Below, piece after piece: positions 25,546-34,506 of a DNA stretch of 64,000 nt. Where the stretch lies: assembly GCF_000772105.1 (NCBI RefSeq), contig NZ_CP009354.1, positions 1,736,001-1,800,000 of the forward strand, written 5' to 3'. This DNA comes from Vibrio tubiashii ATCC 19109. GTDB lineage: Bacteria > Pseudomonadota > Gammaproteobacteria > Enterobacterales > Vibrionaceae. A model generated the notes under the pieces. That model was not told where the DNA came from, searched no databases, and saw only the letters and a list, made by a program, of their open reading frames with translations. The translations under genes were made by a program, and so were the position numbers. How positions within the stretch are numbered: the first letter of the stretch is position 1; every line of letters begins with the position of its first letter.

Positions 25546-26394
25546 TTATTTCGCTAGTGCTGGTTTCGCATTAACTTCTTCTTCATCGCTTAGAGAAGGC
25601 GCTGTTTTTGCGTGAGTCAGGTATAGCGGAATACATGTCATGATCAAACCACCAACGATGTTACCAAGGATGGTTGGGATAAGGTTGAAGTTCAACCAAG
25701 TCGCAATACCAAAATCCGCGCCTAGAATCATGCCTAGTGGGAATAGGAACATGTTTACTACTGTGTGCTCAAAGACTAGTGCAAAGAAGATGAAGATTGG
25801 GAACCACATCATTGCTACGCGACCAGCAACCGTACGTGCCGTCATGTTACCAATCACTCCTAGACAAACCATTAGGTTACAGAAGATACCGCGCACGAAA
25901 CAGGTGATCCATCCGTCCATACCCATGTTTTCGAAGCCTAGGCTACGTGCAGTAGAAACCGCGATGAACTTCTTCGCAACTGCGTTCAATTCAAGTGAGA
26001 AGTTACCTGTTAGAGAAATAGCCACTAGGTACGCAACAATCAGTGAACCAATAAGGTTACCCAGACCAACAAGACCCCAGCAGCGGAATACTCGGTTCCA
26101 TGTGATACCCGGACGGCCTTCGAATTTTGCCAGAGGAGCGAGACCAAAAACACCGGTCACTAGGTCATAGCCCATGACTGATAGGATGACAAAGCCCACT
26201 GGGAAAACAAGTGCGCCAACCACACCAACACCTGTTTGAACGATTGTTGTGATAGCCACAACGACCGCAAGAGACAGAATGATGCCCGCCATCGTACCGC
26301 GAAGAAGCAAATCGCGAGCACTGGTTTTCGTTTTTGCTTCGCCAACATTGATCATTGTTTGCACGAATTCCGCAGGTTTAAAGTCTGTAGACAT
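25546..26394 (-). CDS. nirC: Formate/nitrite transporter family channel, NirC-like
   Basis: 282 residues from ATG 26394 (AAGGA upstream; the longer frame begins with TTG). Six membrane helices form the FNT channel fold. Conserved pieces include GFVILSVMGYDLVTG (third-helix region), WITCFVRGIFCNLMVCLGV and FFALVFEHTVVNMFLFPLG with the pore histidine. The position after nirBD favours nitrite import over formate (FocA). Hairpins lie on both sides of the gene. Confidence 0.85.
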   Translation of the reverse strand: MSTDFKPAEFVQTMINVGEAKTKTSARDLLLRGTMAGIILSLAVVVAITTIVQTGVGVVGALVFPVGFVILSVMGYDLVTGVFGLAPLAKFEGRPGITWNRVFRCWGLVGLGNLIGSLIVAYLVAISLTGNFSLELNAVAKKFIAVSTARSLGFENMGMDGWITCFVRGIFCNLMVCLGVIGNMTARTVAGRVAMMWFPIFIFFALVFEHTVVNMFLFPLGMILGADFGIATWLNFNLIPTILGNIVGGLIMTCIPLYLTHAKTAPSLSDEEEVNAKPALAK

Positions 26395-26447
26395 GAATGT
26401 GTCCTTATTCAAAATTGAAAGTTAAAAGTTGAAATTGAATAGTGAAA

Positions 26448-26489
26448 GACTCGCTGTTTCTCTGTTCCCCAACTGAGAGACAGCGAATC
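26448..26489 (-). other. Intercistronic hairpin between nirD and nirC
   Basis: GATTCGCTGTCTCTC and its near-complement ending AACAGCGAGTC form a stem of about 15 bp including two G-U pairs. A short TTTC follows, so partial termination is possible. Confidence 0.55.
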
Positions 26490-26532
26490 TTTAAGCTATT
26501 AAATCTCTATAGCCTTCATGTTTAACGTAGAT

Positions 26533-26856
26533 TTAAGCCGCAATTTCAACCTTACCTTTTGCAACGCGTGCTTTGTATGATTTCACGCTCATGCGTTCAT
26601 CTTCCATACACACACCGGTTGCTAGGTTAAAGCGTTGCTTCTTCAGTGGGCTTGCTACCCATAGTTGCTCGTCGTGTTCAACAATCAGGCCACGTGACAG
26701 TACATTTGACTGAAAAAATGGGTCCATATTGTTGATTGCAAACACTTCTTCAGTTGCTCGTGGGCGGAAGATAGCCACTTGCTCACCCTCAAATAGTGCG
26801 ACTACGCCAGTGCCTGGGATGATGTCTTCGATGTTGCAAACTTTTGTAAATGCCAT
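26533..26856 (-). CDS. nirD: Nitrite reductase (NADH) small subunit
   Basis: 107 residues (E. coli NirD has 108). It has the Rieske-like fold (VALFEGEQVAIFRPRATEEVFAI, FNLATGVCMEDERMSVKSY) but lacks the Cys-His cluster ligands, as other NirD proteins do. It is 14 bp downstream of nirB and supports the large subunit in cytoplasmic reduction of nitrite to ammonia. Confidence 0.95.
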   Translation of the reverse strand: MAFTKVCNIEDIIPGTGVVALFEGEQVAIFRPRATEEVFAINNMDPFFQSNVLSRGLIVEHDEQLWVASPLKKQRFNLATGVCMEDERMSVKSYKARVAKGKVEIAA

Positions 26857-26870
26857 GATTTCTTCTCCCT

Positions 26871-29429
26871 TTAAACCACTTCTACGTGAAGGATGTCGCC
26901 TTTCGCTTCAGGATGTTTTTCTGTGAATGTTGCCGGGCGATGCTGCTCACGACCATCAGTCACAAACATAACGTTATCGTCACGCTCGTCTGAGTTAATG
27001 AAATGAGCAAAGCGTTTTAGCTGCGTTTCGTCGTTGATGGTATCCGTCCATTCGCAGCGGAACTCTTCCACTAGCTTGGCAACGTCGGCTTCTAGTTGAT
27101 CATTGATACCCAGTTTGTCTTCGATGATCACTTCACGTAGGTAGTCGATGCCGCCTTCTAGGTTCTCGAACCATACAGAAGTACGCTGCAGTGGCGCAGC
27201 CGTACGGATATAGAACATCATGAAGCGGTCGATGTATTTGATTAGGGTTTCTTGGTCTAGATCACCAGCAAGCAGTGTCGCGTGGCGTGGCTTCATACCG
27301 CCATTACCACATACGTACATGTTCCAACCTGCATCAGTAGCGATAATGCCCAAGTCTTTACCTTGCGCTTCTGCACACTCACGAGTACAGCCAGAAACAC
27401 CAAACTTCATCTTATGAGGAGTACGAATGCCTTTGTAGCGATTCTCAATCATCACACCAAGGCCAACCGAATCTTGAACTCCGTAACGACACCAAGTTGA
27501 ACCTACACAGGTCTTCGCCATGCGCAGTGCTTTCGCGTATGCCTGACCAGTCTCGTAACCTGCTGCAACCAGTTTCTTCCAGATGGCTGGAAGATCGTCT
27601 TTTTGAGCGCCGAACAGGCCGATACGTTGTGCACCTGTAATCTTGGTGTACAGGTTGTATTCCGCAGCAACATCTGCAAGTGCTGCAAGTGCTTGTGGCG
27701 TCACTTCACCACCAGCCATACGTGGAATCACAGAGTAGGTACCATCTTTTTGCATGTTACCTAGGAAGTTGTCGTTGGTATCGTGCAGTTTAACCAGGGA
27801 TGGCTTCAGAATATGGTCACCCCAGCAGGACGCAAGGATAGAACCTGCTAGTGGTTTACACACTTCACAGCCGTAACCTTTACCGTGTTTCTCTAGCAAT
27901 TCTTCATACGATTTGATTTCGCCAATACGTACTAGATGGAAAAGCTCTTGGCGAGAGTAAGCAAAGTGCTCACATACATCCGCTTTAACTTCAACGCCTG
28001 CTTTTTCAAGCTCAGCGTTTAGCACTGACGTGACAAGTGGGATACAACCCCCACAACCCGTGCCCGCACCGGTTACTGCTTTGATGTCGCCAATAGTGTG
28101 GTGACCTTGTGCAACTGCTTCAGAGATTTTGCCTTTAGTTACATCAAAACAAGAACAGATAACTGCAGAATCAGGCAGAGCATCGGCGCCTAGCGTTGGT
28201 TTTTCTGCACCTGCGTGAGCTGGCAAAATCAATGCATCTGGGTGTTCTGGTAGGTCAATTTCGTTAAGCATAAGCTGAAGAAGATCGCCATAATCAGACG
28301 TATCGCCTACCATTACCGCACCAAGAAGCTTCTTGTTATCTTCAGATACGATTAAGCGTTTGTATACTTCCTGCTCTTCGTTCTGGTAAACGTAGCTCTT
28401 ACAACCAGGAGTGCGGCCGTTAGCATCACCGATAGAACCAACTTTTACGCCTAGCAGCTTAAGCTTGGCAGACATGTCAGCACCTTCGAACTTGCTGTCG
28501 TTACCCACAATGTGGTCAACCGCTACCGTTGCCATCTTGTAACCTGGCGCTACTAATCCGTAGAAGGTTTCATTCCAAGAAGCACACTCACCAATAGCAT
28601 AGATGTTCTCATCAGAAGTCTGACAGAAGTCGTTGATGGCGATACCACCGCGTGGCGCGACGTCTAGCTGCATGTCACGAGCAAGCTTATCTTGTGGACG
28701 AATACCCGCAGAGAATACGATGAAGTCTGTTTCTAGCTCAGTACCATCAGCAAAGCGCATCACGTTACGAGCATCTTTACCCTCAGGAGCGATTTCGAGT
28801 GTGTTTTTGCTGGTGTGAACCTTAACACCCATACTCTCGATTTTTTGGCGCAGTTGATTACCACCCGCTTGATCGAGCTGTTCAGCCATTAACTTAGGCG
28901 CAAACTCAACAACGTGAGTCTCAACACCGAGTGCTTTAAGTGCACCAGCGGCTTCAAGACCTAAAAGACCACCACCGATAACCACACCGATTTTGCTCTT
29001 TTTCGCACAAGCTTCGATAGCTTTGAGATCTTCGATGGTACGGTAGACAAAACAATCTTTACTTTCGCGGCCCTTAATAGGTGGAACAAATGGGAATGAG
29101 CCAGTCGCCATGATCAGCTTGTCGTATTGAATTTCACGACCCGTACTAGAATGGACAATGCGTTTCTCACGGTTAACGTTAATTGCACGTTCACCAATCA
29201 ACATGTTTACACCATGCTTGTCGTAGAAACCTTCTTTAACCAAAGATAACTCGTCCGCTGTGTGGTGAGAAAAGTAAGAAGAGAGGTGGACACGGTCATA
29301 AGCGACACGCGGTTCTTCACAGAAAACAGTAATGTCATACTGGGATGCATCTGCCTTCTCTACTAGGTCTTCAATGTAACGGTGTCCTACCATACCGTTA
29401 CCGATAACAACCAGCTTCAACTTGCTCAT
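26871..29429 (-). CDS. nirB: Nitrite reductase (NADH) large subunit
   Basis: 852 residues, close to E. coli NirB. Domains in order: FAD/NAD-binding reductase (LVVIGNGMVGHRYIEDL, GVVIGGGLLGLEAAGAL, AIGECASW); a BFD-like 2Fe-2S domain (CSCFDVTKGKI, TGAGTGCGGCIPLV); a siroheme/4Fe-4S domain with the four cysteines in TCVGSTWCRYG and VSGCTRECAEAQGKDLG. The start has TAGGAAG. It reduces nitrite to ammonium with NADH in the cytoplasm. Upstream FNR and NarL/NarP sites imply induction by anaerobiosis with nitrate or nitrite. Confidence 0.97.
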   Translation of the reverse strand: MSKLKLVVIGNGMVGHRYIEDLVEKADASQYDITVFCEEPRVAYDRVHLSSYFSHHTADELSLVKEGFYDKHGVNMLIGERAINVNREKRIVHSSTGREIQYDKLIMATGSFPFVPPIKGRESKDCFVYRTIEDLKAIEACAKKSKIGVVIGGGLLGLEAAGALKALGVETHVVEFAPKLMAEQLDQAGGNQLRQKIESMGVKVHTSKNTLEIAPEGKDARNVMRFADGTELETDFIVFSAGIRPQDKLARDMQLDVAPRGGIAINDFCQTSDENIYAIGECASWNETFYGLVAPGYKMATVAVDHIVGNDSKFEGADMSAKLKLLGVKVGSIGDANGRTPGCKSYVYQNEEQEVYKRLIVSEDNKKLLGAVMVGDTSDYGDLLQLMLNEIDLPEHPDALILPAHAGAEKPTLGADALPDSAVICSCFDVTKGKISEAVAQGHHTIGDIKAVTGAGTGCGGCIPLVTSVLNAELEKAGVEVKADVCEHFAYSRQELFHLVRIGEIKSYEELLEKHGKGYGCEVCKPLAGSILASCWGDHILKPSLVKLHDTNDNFLGNMQKDGTYSVIPRMAGGEVTPQALAALADVAAEYNLYTKITGAQRIGLFGAQKDDLPAIWKKLVAAGYETGQAYAKALRMAKTCVGSTWCRYGVQDSVGLGVMIENRYKGIRTPHKMKFGVSGCTRECAEAQGKDLGIIATDAGWNMYVCGNGGMKPRHATLLAGDLDQETLIKYIDRFMMFYIRTAAPLQRTSVWFENLEGGIDYLREVIIEDKLGINDQLEADVAKLVEEFRCEWTDTINDETQLKRFAHFINSDERDDNVMFVTDGREQHRPATFTEKHPEAKGDILHVEVV

Positions 29430-29493
29430 AATACTTCCTAAGGGTTAGGTTCTTTATCTGAGCCAATTGTTAATTGTGAAAGAAAATTAATAC

Positions 29494-29507
29494 ATGATGT
29501 AAATCAA
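29494..29507 (-). promoter_or_regulatory. FNR box of the nirB promoter
   Basis: On the plus strand ATGAT-GTAA-ATCAA matches 9 of 10 bases of TTGAT-N4-ATCAA. Its centre is 71 bp from the nirB start codon, consistent with the -41.5 class II position and a leader of about 30 bases. Confidence 0.8.
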
Positions 29508-29521
29508 TTACAGTTTTAAAC

Positions 29522-29536
29522 TACCCTAAAGGGGTA
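29522..29536 (-). promoter_or_regulatory. NarL/NarP site of the nirB promoter
   Basis: The minus strand reads TACCCCTTTAGGGTA. The first heptamer matches TACYYMT fully and the second is an imperfect inverted copy. Its centre is 28-29 bp upstream of the FNR box centre, the spacing found at E. coli nirB (-69.5 and -41.5). Confidence 0.65.
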
Positions 29537-29601
29537 GGAACACAATTTAACCGATTGCAAAACGTAATTATTTTACACTCTTGATGAGGAGTGCTCATTT
29601 A

Positions 29602-29618
29602 AGTGCAATATTTGCACT
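29602..29618. repeat. Perfect inverted repeat upstream of nirB
   Basis: AGTGCAA-TAT-TTGCACT, two 7-base arms with a 3-base centre. It could be an operator for the nir operon or part of the 3' region of the chemoreceptor transcript. Confidence 0.5.
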
Positions 29619-29694
29619 CATCCTTTTATAGTTCTAAAAATCTTCATATATGTGTCGCTACTTCGGCCTAAATTTTGGCTTCAAATTGAGACGT

Positions 29695-29719
29695 AGAGCC
29701 TCTATTTATACGAGGCTCT
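29695..29719 (-). other. Hairpin after the chemoreceptor gene
   Basis: AGAGCCTC and GAGGCTCT form an 8-bp stem with a nine-base loop just past the stop codon. No T-run follows on the minus strand, so termination there is uncertain. Confidence 0.45.
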
Positions 29720-29725
29720 GATAAT

Positions 29726-31669
29726 TTAATTAGACTTAAAAAAACTCAGCTTGCTCTGCTGCCTCTCAGACAATTCTGAAAGAAACGAGGCTGCTTCAGC
29801 ACTTTGCTTAATACCCTGTGCATTTTGGCTAAGACTATCATCGACTTGATGGATACTATCGTTCATAGACGCGATAGCCTGATTCTGCTCGTTGGCGGCC
29901 AAGGACATTTCATTGTTTTGCTCGATGATCTTGGTTATTCCTTCAAGCAAGGAACGCATATCTTCTTCGCTTTGTTTCGCTAGCGTTGCGTTCTCAGTAA
30001 CTTTTTCCAAACATACGCTCACTGAAGTCACCATGTCTTGTGAGCCTTTCTGCAAAGAACGAACGAGTTCTTGAATAGATTCGGTATTGTTCGATGTTTT
30101 CTGAGCAAGCACTCGAACCTCATCGGCAACGACGGCAAAACCACGACCACTTTCACCTGCCCTTGCAGCCTCTATTGCAGCATTGAGTGCCAACAAATTG
30201 GTTTGTTCAGCCACATTCTCAATCAAGCTAACAAACTCTGTCACTCTGGTAGATAGTTGCTCCAAACTCCTAGCAACTTGAGAGGTTTGATTCAGCTCTA
30301 CAATTAGTTCATCTGATAAGCTCGCTCTGGTTTGAGCCGCCGCCGCTCCTTCTTTCGCAATTTCTATTCCTTGCATAGCGTAAGCTTCTGCATCGTTTGC
30401 AGTACTTGCCACCTGTTCCGAACTCGCTGCAAGCTCGGTGCTAGTTGAGGCTATTCTCTCTATTTGTGCCTTTTGCTCCAGAGCATTACCTTCAAGTTCA
30501 ACCATAGTCGAAGCAAGTTCTGTCGCTGAAGAGGCAACATCTGAACCGACTCCCCTAAGTTCACTCACGGTTTGATCTAAGGTTTCGAGAGTTTTATCGG
30601 TATTCGCGCCCAGACGCCCAATTTCGTTTTTGCCACTTAAATTTGCCTTTTGGCTAAGCACGCCTGAAGACATACCATTAATAGTTTCACTTAGTGAACG
30701 TATGCTTAGGTTAAGGTGTTTGGCTATCCACACTGCTAATGTAAGCGCTATAAGTGCCGCTAATACCGATGAGGATATGAGAGCCTTCTCCGTTGTATTG
30801 GTAAGAAAAATCCCCCTCTCAAGAGATTGTTTGTTCTGTTCTTCTAACTCGGAAGACAACGTAGCTAACATTTCTCGTAACAAAGTGCCTTGCTTACTAA
30901 TTAACTTAATGTCCTTGGTCAGCGTTAGATAACCCTCTTCTAACATCAAAATTTGTTTCTCGTAGTCCATAAGCACTTTTTTGAGGGCTAAATTAGCCCT
31001 ATCCGAGTTGGAGGACTCTAACGATTGTTCAAACCTCTCTAAGTTAAGGAGGATTTTATTGAGATATTCCGTATTTGCACTGCGTTCTAGGCGAACAAGG
31101 TGTTGCTGGATTTGACTTGAAAATGAATAAAGCTCTGACAACAAGTTTCGCCACTCTTGGCGCTGCTCAAAACTGACCACTTTGTTTGACGTATAAAACT
31201 CGTTGTTCGCCAGTGTTAACGCTGAATTCAAATCAGGCAACGAGGCTGATAATAGGTGAAGGGAGCTCAAACGTTCAGCCAAAGCCGTTTGCGTCACACC
31301 ATACTCACTAAGTTCATTGATTATGTTATCTTTCAGAGCTGTGTTGATCGTCAACTCGCCATCGCCACTATCTAGCTGAGCGAGCCTTTTTTTAACTGTC
31401 TCGCTGCGTTGCTCAAATTGCTTTCGAGCATCATCCCATGTAATTTCGCCATAAAAAGCGCTAGCAGAAGCCATACGTATTCGATAAACGTTGCGCTGTG
31501 CTGACATTAGCTTAGACACATTGTCCGAACTCACCAGTGAGACTTGACCACTCAACTTTGCTTCTCTAAGGAGAACGTCTGACAAAATAGTAGATGCGGC
31601 AAATAGAAAGACCGCGATTAGCACAGGTGCTACGATTTGAGCCATTATGGGTAGATTGTTAAACTTCAT
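29726..31669 (-). CDS. Methyl-accepting chemotaxis protein (helical sensor)
   Basis: 647 residues from ATG 31669, which overlaps the upstream stop (ATGA). A membrane segment lies near 9-30, a long periplasmic helical domain of about 270 residues with no Cache motif, a second membrane segment near 300-320, HAMP, then the signalling domain with hairpin tip segment [23 protein letters not shown]. The C-terminus lacks a CheR-docking pentapeptide (it ends LSFFKSN). It is made together with a small cysteine-cluster protein, which is unusual. The neighbourhood of nir genes hints at nitrogen-oxide or redox sensing, but this is inference. Confidence 0.9.
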   Translation of the reverse strand: MKFNNLPIMAQIVAPVLIAVFLFAASTILSDVLLREAKLSGQVSLVSSDNVSKLMSAQRNVYRIRMASASAFYGEITWDDARKQFEQRSETVKKRLAQLDSGDGELTINTALKDNIINELSEYGVTQTALAERLSSLHLLSASLPDLNSALTLANNEFYTSNKVVSFEQRQEWRNLLSELYSFSSQIQQHLVRLERSANTEYLNKILLNLERFEQSLESSNSDRANLALKKVLMDYEKQILMLEEGYLTLTKDIKLISKQGTLLREMLATLSSELEEQNKQSLERGIFLTNTTEKALISSSVLAALIALTLAVWIAKHLNLSIRSLSETINGMSSGVLSQKANLSGKNEIGRLGANTDKTLETLDQTVSELRGVGSDVASSATELASTMVELEGNALEQKAQIERIASTSTELAASSEQVASTANDAEAYAMQGIEIAKEGAAAAQTRASLSDELIVELNQTSQVARSLEQLSTRVTEFVSLIENVAEQTNLLALNAAIEAARAGESGRGFAVVADEVRVLAQKTSNNTESIQELVRSLQKGSQDMVTSVSVCLEKVTENATLAKQSEEDMRSLLEGITKIIEQNNEMSLAANEQNQAIASMNDSIHQVDDSLSQNAQGIKQSAEAASFLSELSERQQSKLSFFKSN

Positions 31670-32136
31670 GACATCCACCACTGAGCTTTTTTACTTTTTA
31701 GCATCAAATCTGTCTCTTTCGCTAATACGGCCAGAAGCAAGTAGAGTTGGTTTTCTTGTTTTATCTTATCTAGGCTAGTGATTAGAGTCGTCAATCGGCA
31801 CTGGAGCTTACTCATCGTAACAATTACATCATCTACATCATCCGGTGGCTGTTGCGGAAACAATAAGAATGTATTTCTAATCTGCATCTTCGCGCATTGC
31901 AGATTCCATATCGCTTCCACTAGCTCATCACACTCTAGATCTGAGTGTATTTTAAGGTAACTATCGAGCACTGTTTGAACAGACAAGCATGATTCGCATA
32001 AAGAAAAGCTTTCAGCTGAAGTGGGGCAAGCACAACGTACACATTTACATCCTACCTTTTCCCTAACCCTAAGCGGGATAATGTTGTTTTTGGCTTTACT
32101 ATCTGTTGTTGGTTTAGAGTCTCTGCACATGCTCAT
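31666..32136 (-). CDS. Cysteine-cluster protein coupled to a chemoreceptor
   Basis: 156 residues from ATG 32136, with GGAGG upstream. The N-terminal part has a basic stretch and then [10 protein letters not shown]8-LCESC, that is Cys30, 32, 35, 37, 47 and 50, a pattern that could bind zinc or an Fe-S cluster. The C-terminal two thirds are helical. No signal peptide, so cytoplasmic. The stop overlaps the chemoreceptor start by 4 bp, so the two are coupled. Not a family I recognise; a redox or metal-sensing adaptor is one possibility. Confidence 0.6.
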   Translation of the reverse strand: MSMCRDSKPTTDSKAKNNIIPLRVREKVGCKCVRCACPTSAESFSLCESCLSVQTVLDSYLKIHSDLECDELVEAIWNLQCAKMQIRNTFLLFPQQPPDDVDDVIVTMSKLQCRLTTLITSLDKIKQENQLYLLLAVLAKETDLMLKSKKAQWWMS

Positions 32137-32723
32137 TTCCAATTGCCTCCATAGCTATGTTTGCGTACTTAGTAATTGGTAGCTGTTCGCAGTCGTTCGT
32201 CGTTAATTATTAATAGTTAAATTAGCGCTGGAAAATCGCATAGTCCCGCATTTTGATTGGCATTTAGTTTTAGAGAAAATAGATAAGGTAAATTGAGACA
32301 CAGGAGTTTTGACACCGCTAGCTTTGAAGCTCTTTACCAGATCACTTAAGCAAAGCATTACTTGCACGCGATTGGTCGTAATATTAAAACTTGATCCGAT
32401 GACACATATGCTTGCATCCCTCGCTACCATTCAAAGATTGAAAGACCCCATCGAAAACGAGAAGGTTTATAGCGATAAAGGTGGTAGTTCCAAGTTAATT
32501 GTTAACACCAACAACATCCAAAATCCAACTCTCGTTATTTTTAAAAATCAATCCTTTCGTTAACTTAGTTGAAACATTCCGCAACATTGTCGTTCACAAT
32601 GTAAGCTATCATTTGAATAGCGTGATCTCTATTCAGATTTTGCCTTGATTCCACCTATAAAAAGCATATGATGAAAGCCATATTCAAGCTTTGGCATATT
32701 TAAATTTCATAAAGGCGACAAGG
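32137..32723. other. Long intergenic region, no supported gene
   Basis: About 590 bp between divergent genes. Open frames on both strands (75 codons on minus near 32203-32430, 84 codons on plus near 32309-32563) start with poor codons or lack ribosome sites and show no domain. The region may hold a decayed gene or long regulatory leaders. No strong hairpin was seen. Confidence 0.4.
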
Positions 32724-33767
32724 ATGGAGCTAGACATTTTTAATCCTTCTCGGCAATTACGCCGAGCAGTGTTATTTTGGCTTAGTACGCTACTAGCATT
32801 CATCTCGGTTTCTGTTACCGCATACCACCTTGTAGTCCAACACTACAGCCCACATCACTATATAGAAACGGCATTTGGACTGTTTTCACTTTATATCGCT
32901 TATCACACTTACCAAGAAAGCATCTCAAAAGCTTTCATTGTCGCTTATGTTTTCAGCTTAACGGGTGTCACAAGCTTAGCCACCTACGAATATCCGATAG
33001 AGTTTGGCGTCTTTATCTGGGCTTGCCTATTTCCGATGATGTTCTATTTGATCCTAGGTCGTCGTGCTGGAGTACTGGCTACAAGCATCGGCTTTGTCAC
33101 TCAAATTGGGATTATTTCTTACAAGCTGTGGACAGATGGCATCGATGGTAACTCTCAGCTTGCGATCAATTTTTCACTCGCGTTTATCACCATTTGGCTA
33201 ACCTCCCATGTACTTGAGGTAAAAAGAAGAGTCTCTGAAGCTTCGCTCGGACAACTCGCCTCCCGTGATGCGTTAACCGGTGTCTATAACCGCCACGCCC
33301 TGACTCATAACTTTGAACGTTACCGCAATGAGAGCATAAAGCTGCCCCTTTCCCTTTTGATCTTAGATTTAGATTTCTTTAAAGCGGTTAATGATAAGCA
33401 CGGCCACGATGTTGGCGATAAGGTATTGGTGCAAACTGCTGCTCTGATTGATGGGCTAAGTGATGAACACCTTGTCTATCGAATTGGTGGTGAAGAGTTT
33501 TGCATCGCTCTACACAACACCAATGTACATAAAGCAAAAGAGAAAGCAGAACAAATTCGCAACGCGATCGAAAGCTACGCATTCAACGATAGCAGCACCC
33601 CAATTTCTCTAACGGCAAGCATTGGTGTTTATCAATGCGACCATTACGCAAATTTGGAATGTGTATTAAAAGAGGCAGACAAAGAACTTTATCGCGCTAA
33701 ACAAAACGGCCGCAACCAAGTTATGGTATGCAGCCGCCCTTCTAACCCCGAATTAAGTTTTACTTAA
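32724..33767 (+). CDS. Membrane diguanylate cyclase (GGDEF)
   Basis: 347 residues from ATG 32724; a longer frame begins with TTG at 32691. The N-terminal half has about six hydrophobic segments forming a MASE-type membrane sensor. The C-terminal GGDEF domain has DALTGVYNRHAL, ILDLDFFKAVNDKHGHDVGD and the signature RIGGEEF (GGEEF, active type). The RxxD inhibitory site normally five residues before the signature is absent (the stretch reads GLSDEHLVY), so product inhibition is not expected. It synthesises cyclic-di-GMP and probably affects motility or biofilm. Confidence 0.9.
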   Translation: MELDIFNPSRQLRRAVLFWLSTLLAFISVSVTAYHLVVQHYSPHHYIETAFGLFSLYIAYHTYQESISKAFIVAYVFSLTGVTSLATYEYPIEFGVFIWACLFPMMFYLILGRRAGVLATSIGFVTQIGIISYKLWTDGIDGNSQLAINFSLAFITIWLTSHVLEVKRRVSEASLGQLASRDALTGVYNRHALTHNFERYRNESIKLPLSLLILDLDFFKAVNDKHGHDVGDKVLVQTAALIDGLSDEHLVYRIGGEEFCIALHNTNVHKAKEKAEQIRNAIESYAFNDSSTPISLTASIGVYQCDHYANLECVLKEADKELYRAKQNGRNQVMVCSRPSNPELSFT

Positions 33768-33768
33768 T

Positions 33769-34434
33769 TTAGTTCTCGTTATCTTCCTCTTCGAACACTA
33801 CATTGTAGTTTTCTGTATACGTACATTGTGGCTGACGGCTACAAGTAAAGAAACGTCGGCCTTTATGTTCACCCTGACTAGCCGTCTTGATCGTCATAGG
33901 GCTACCGCAACGCTTACAAAAACGAATCTCTTTGTCAGGTTCAATCAAATCGATATGTGCGGCAAGAAGGCGACGCAATCGCCCAACTTGATAGCTGTGT
34001 TTGATGTTAGTGCCAATCAGAGGAATTCCGGCAGACTTACTCACATGAATCAGTAACTTTTGTCGATCGACTTTGCCTTTATTAAGCTCTTTCCCATCAT
34101 CTAACTCAATCGCGACGCGAACTTCCAATGTGCGGGGGTCGCATACCACATAGTCATAGTAGCTTTTAGAAATACGATTGTTGGCGATAAACCACTGCTT
34201 TTTATCCGTTGCGAGTGGCGTGATCACATTGGACAGGTTCACTTTGCTCATCACTACGCCGTGCTGACCTACTGCTGTAATCAGTGCATTGTAGAAAGCT
34301 GACTCTTGCGCATTAAGCAACGGCCCTTTCTTTTTGTAGGTACTATCTTTCAACTCATCTTGCTTGAGATAGCGTTTTTGAATCACAACAAAGAAAATGA
34401 CCAGTATGGCGACGACGATAAAAACACTTTCCAT
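33769..34434 (-). CDS. DUF2726 protein with topoisomerase-type zinc finger
   Basis: 221 residues: an N-terminal membrane anchor (about 3-20); a DUF2726 domain with nuclease-like segments (YYDYVVCDPRTLEVRVAIELDDGKE, then a Lys-rich strand); and a C-terminal zf-C4_Topoisom domain (FCKRCGSPMTIKT, FFTCSRQPQCTYTE) with Cys-x2-Cys and Cys-x5-Cys. DUF2726 is related to restriction-endonuclease-like folds, so nucleic acid binding at the membrane is likely, though activity is unproved. It is convergent with the cyclase gene, one base apart. Confidence 0.75.
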   Translation of the reverse strand: MESVFIVVAILVIFFVVIQKRYLKQDELKDSTYKKKGPLLNAQESAFYNALITAVGQHGVVMSKVNLSNVITPLATDKKQWFIANNRISKSYYDYVVCDPRTLEVRVAIELDDGKELNKGKVDRQKLLIHVSKSAGIPLIGTNIKHSYQVGRLRRLLAAHIDLIEPDKEIRFCKRCGSPMTIKTASQGEHKGRRFFTCSRQPQCTYTENYNVVFEEEDNEN

Positions 34435-34506
34435 TGACGTTTGACTAACCTTAAATGAGTTTAATTGTTTGATTATTAGATATTATACGCAGAGGGCAAT
34501 AAGACG

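Noticed and set aside
32203..32563. Two ORFs of 75 and 84 codons in the gap before the cyclase
   Set aside because: No convincing ribosome site or ATG start and no recognisable domain; the two frames overlap on opposite strands.
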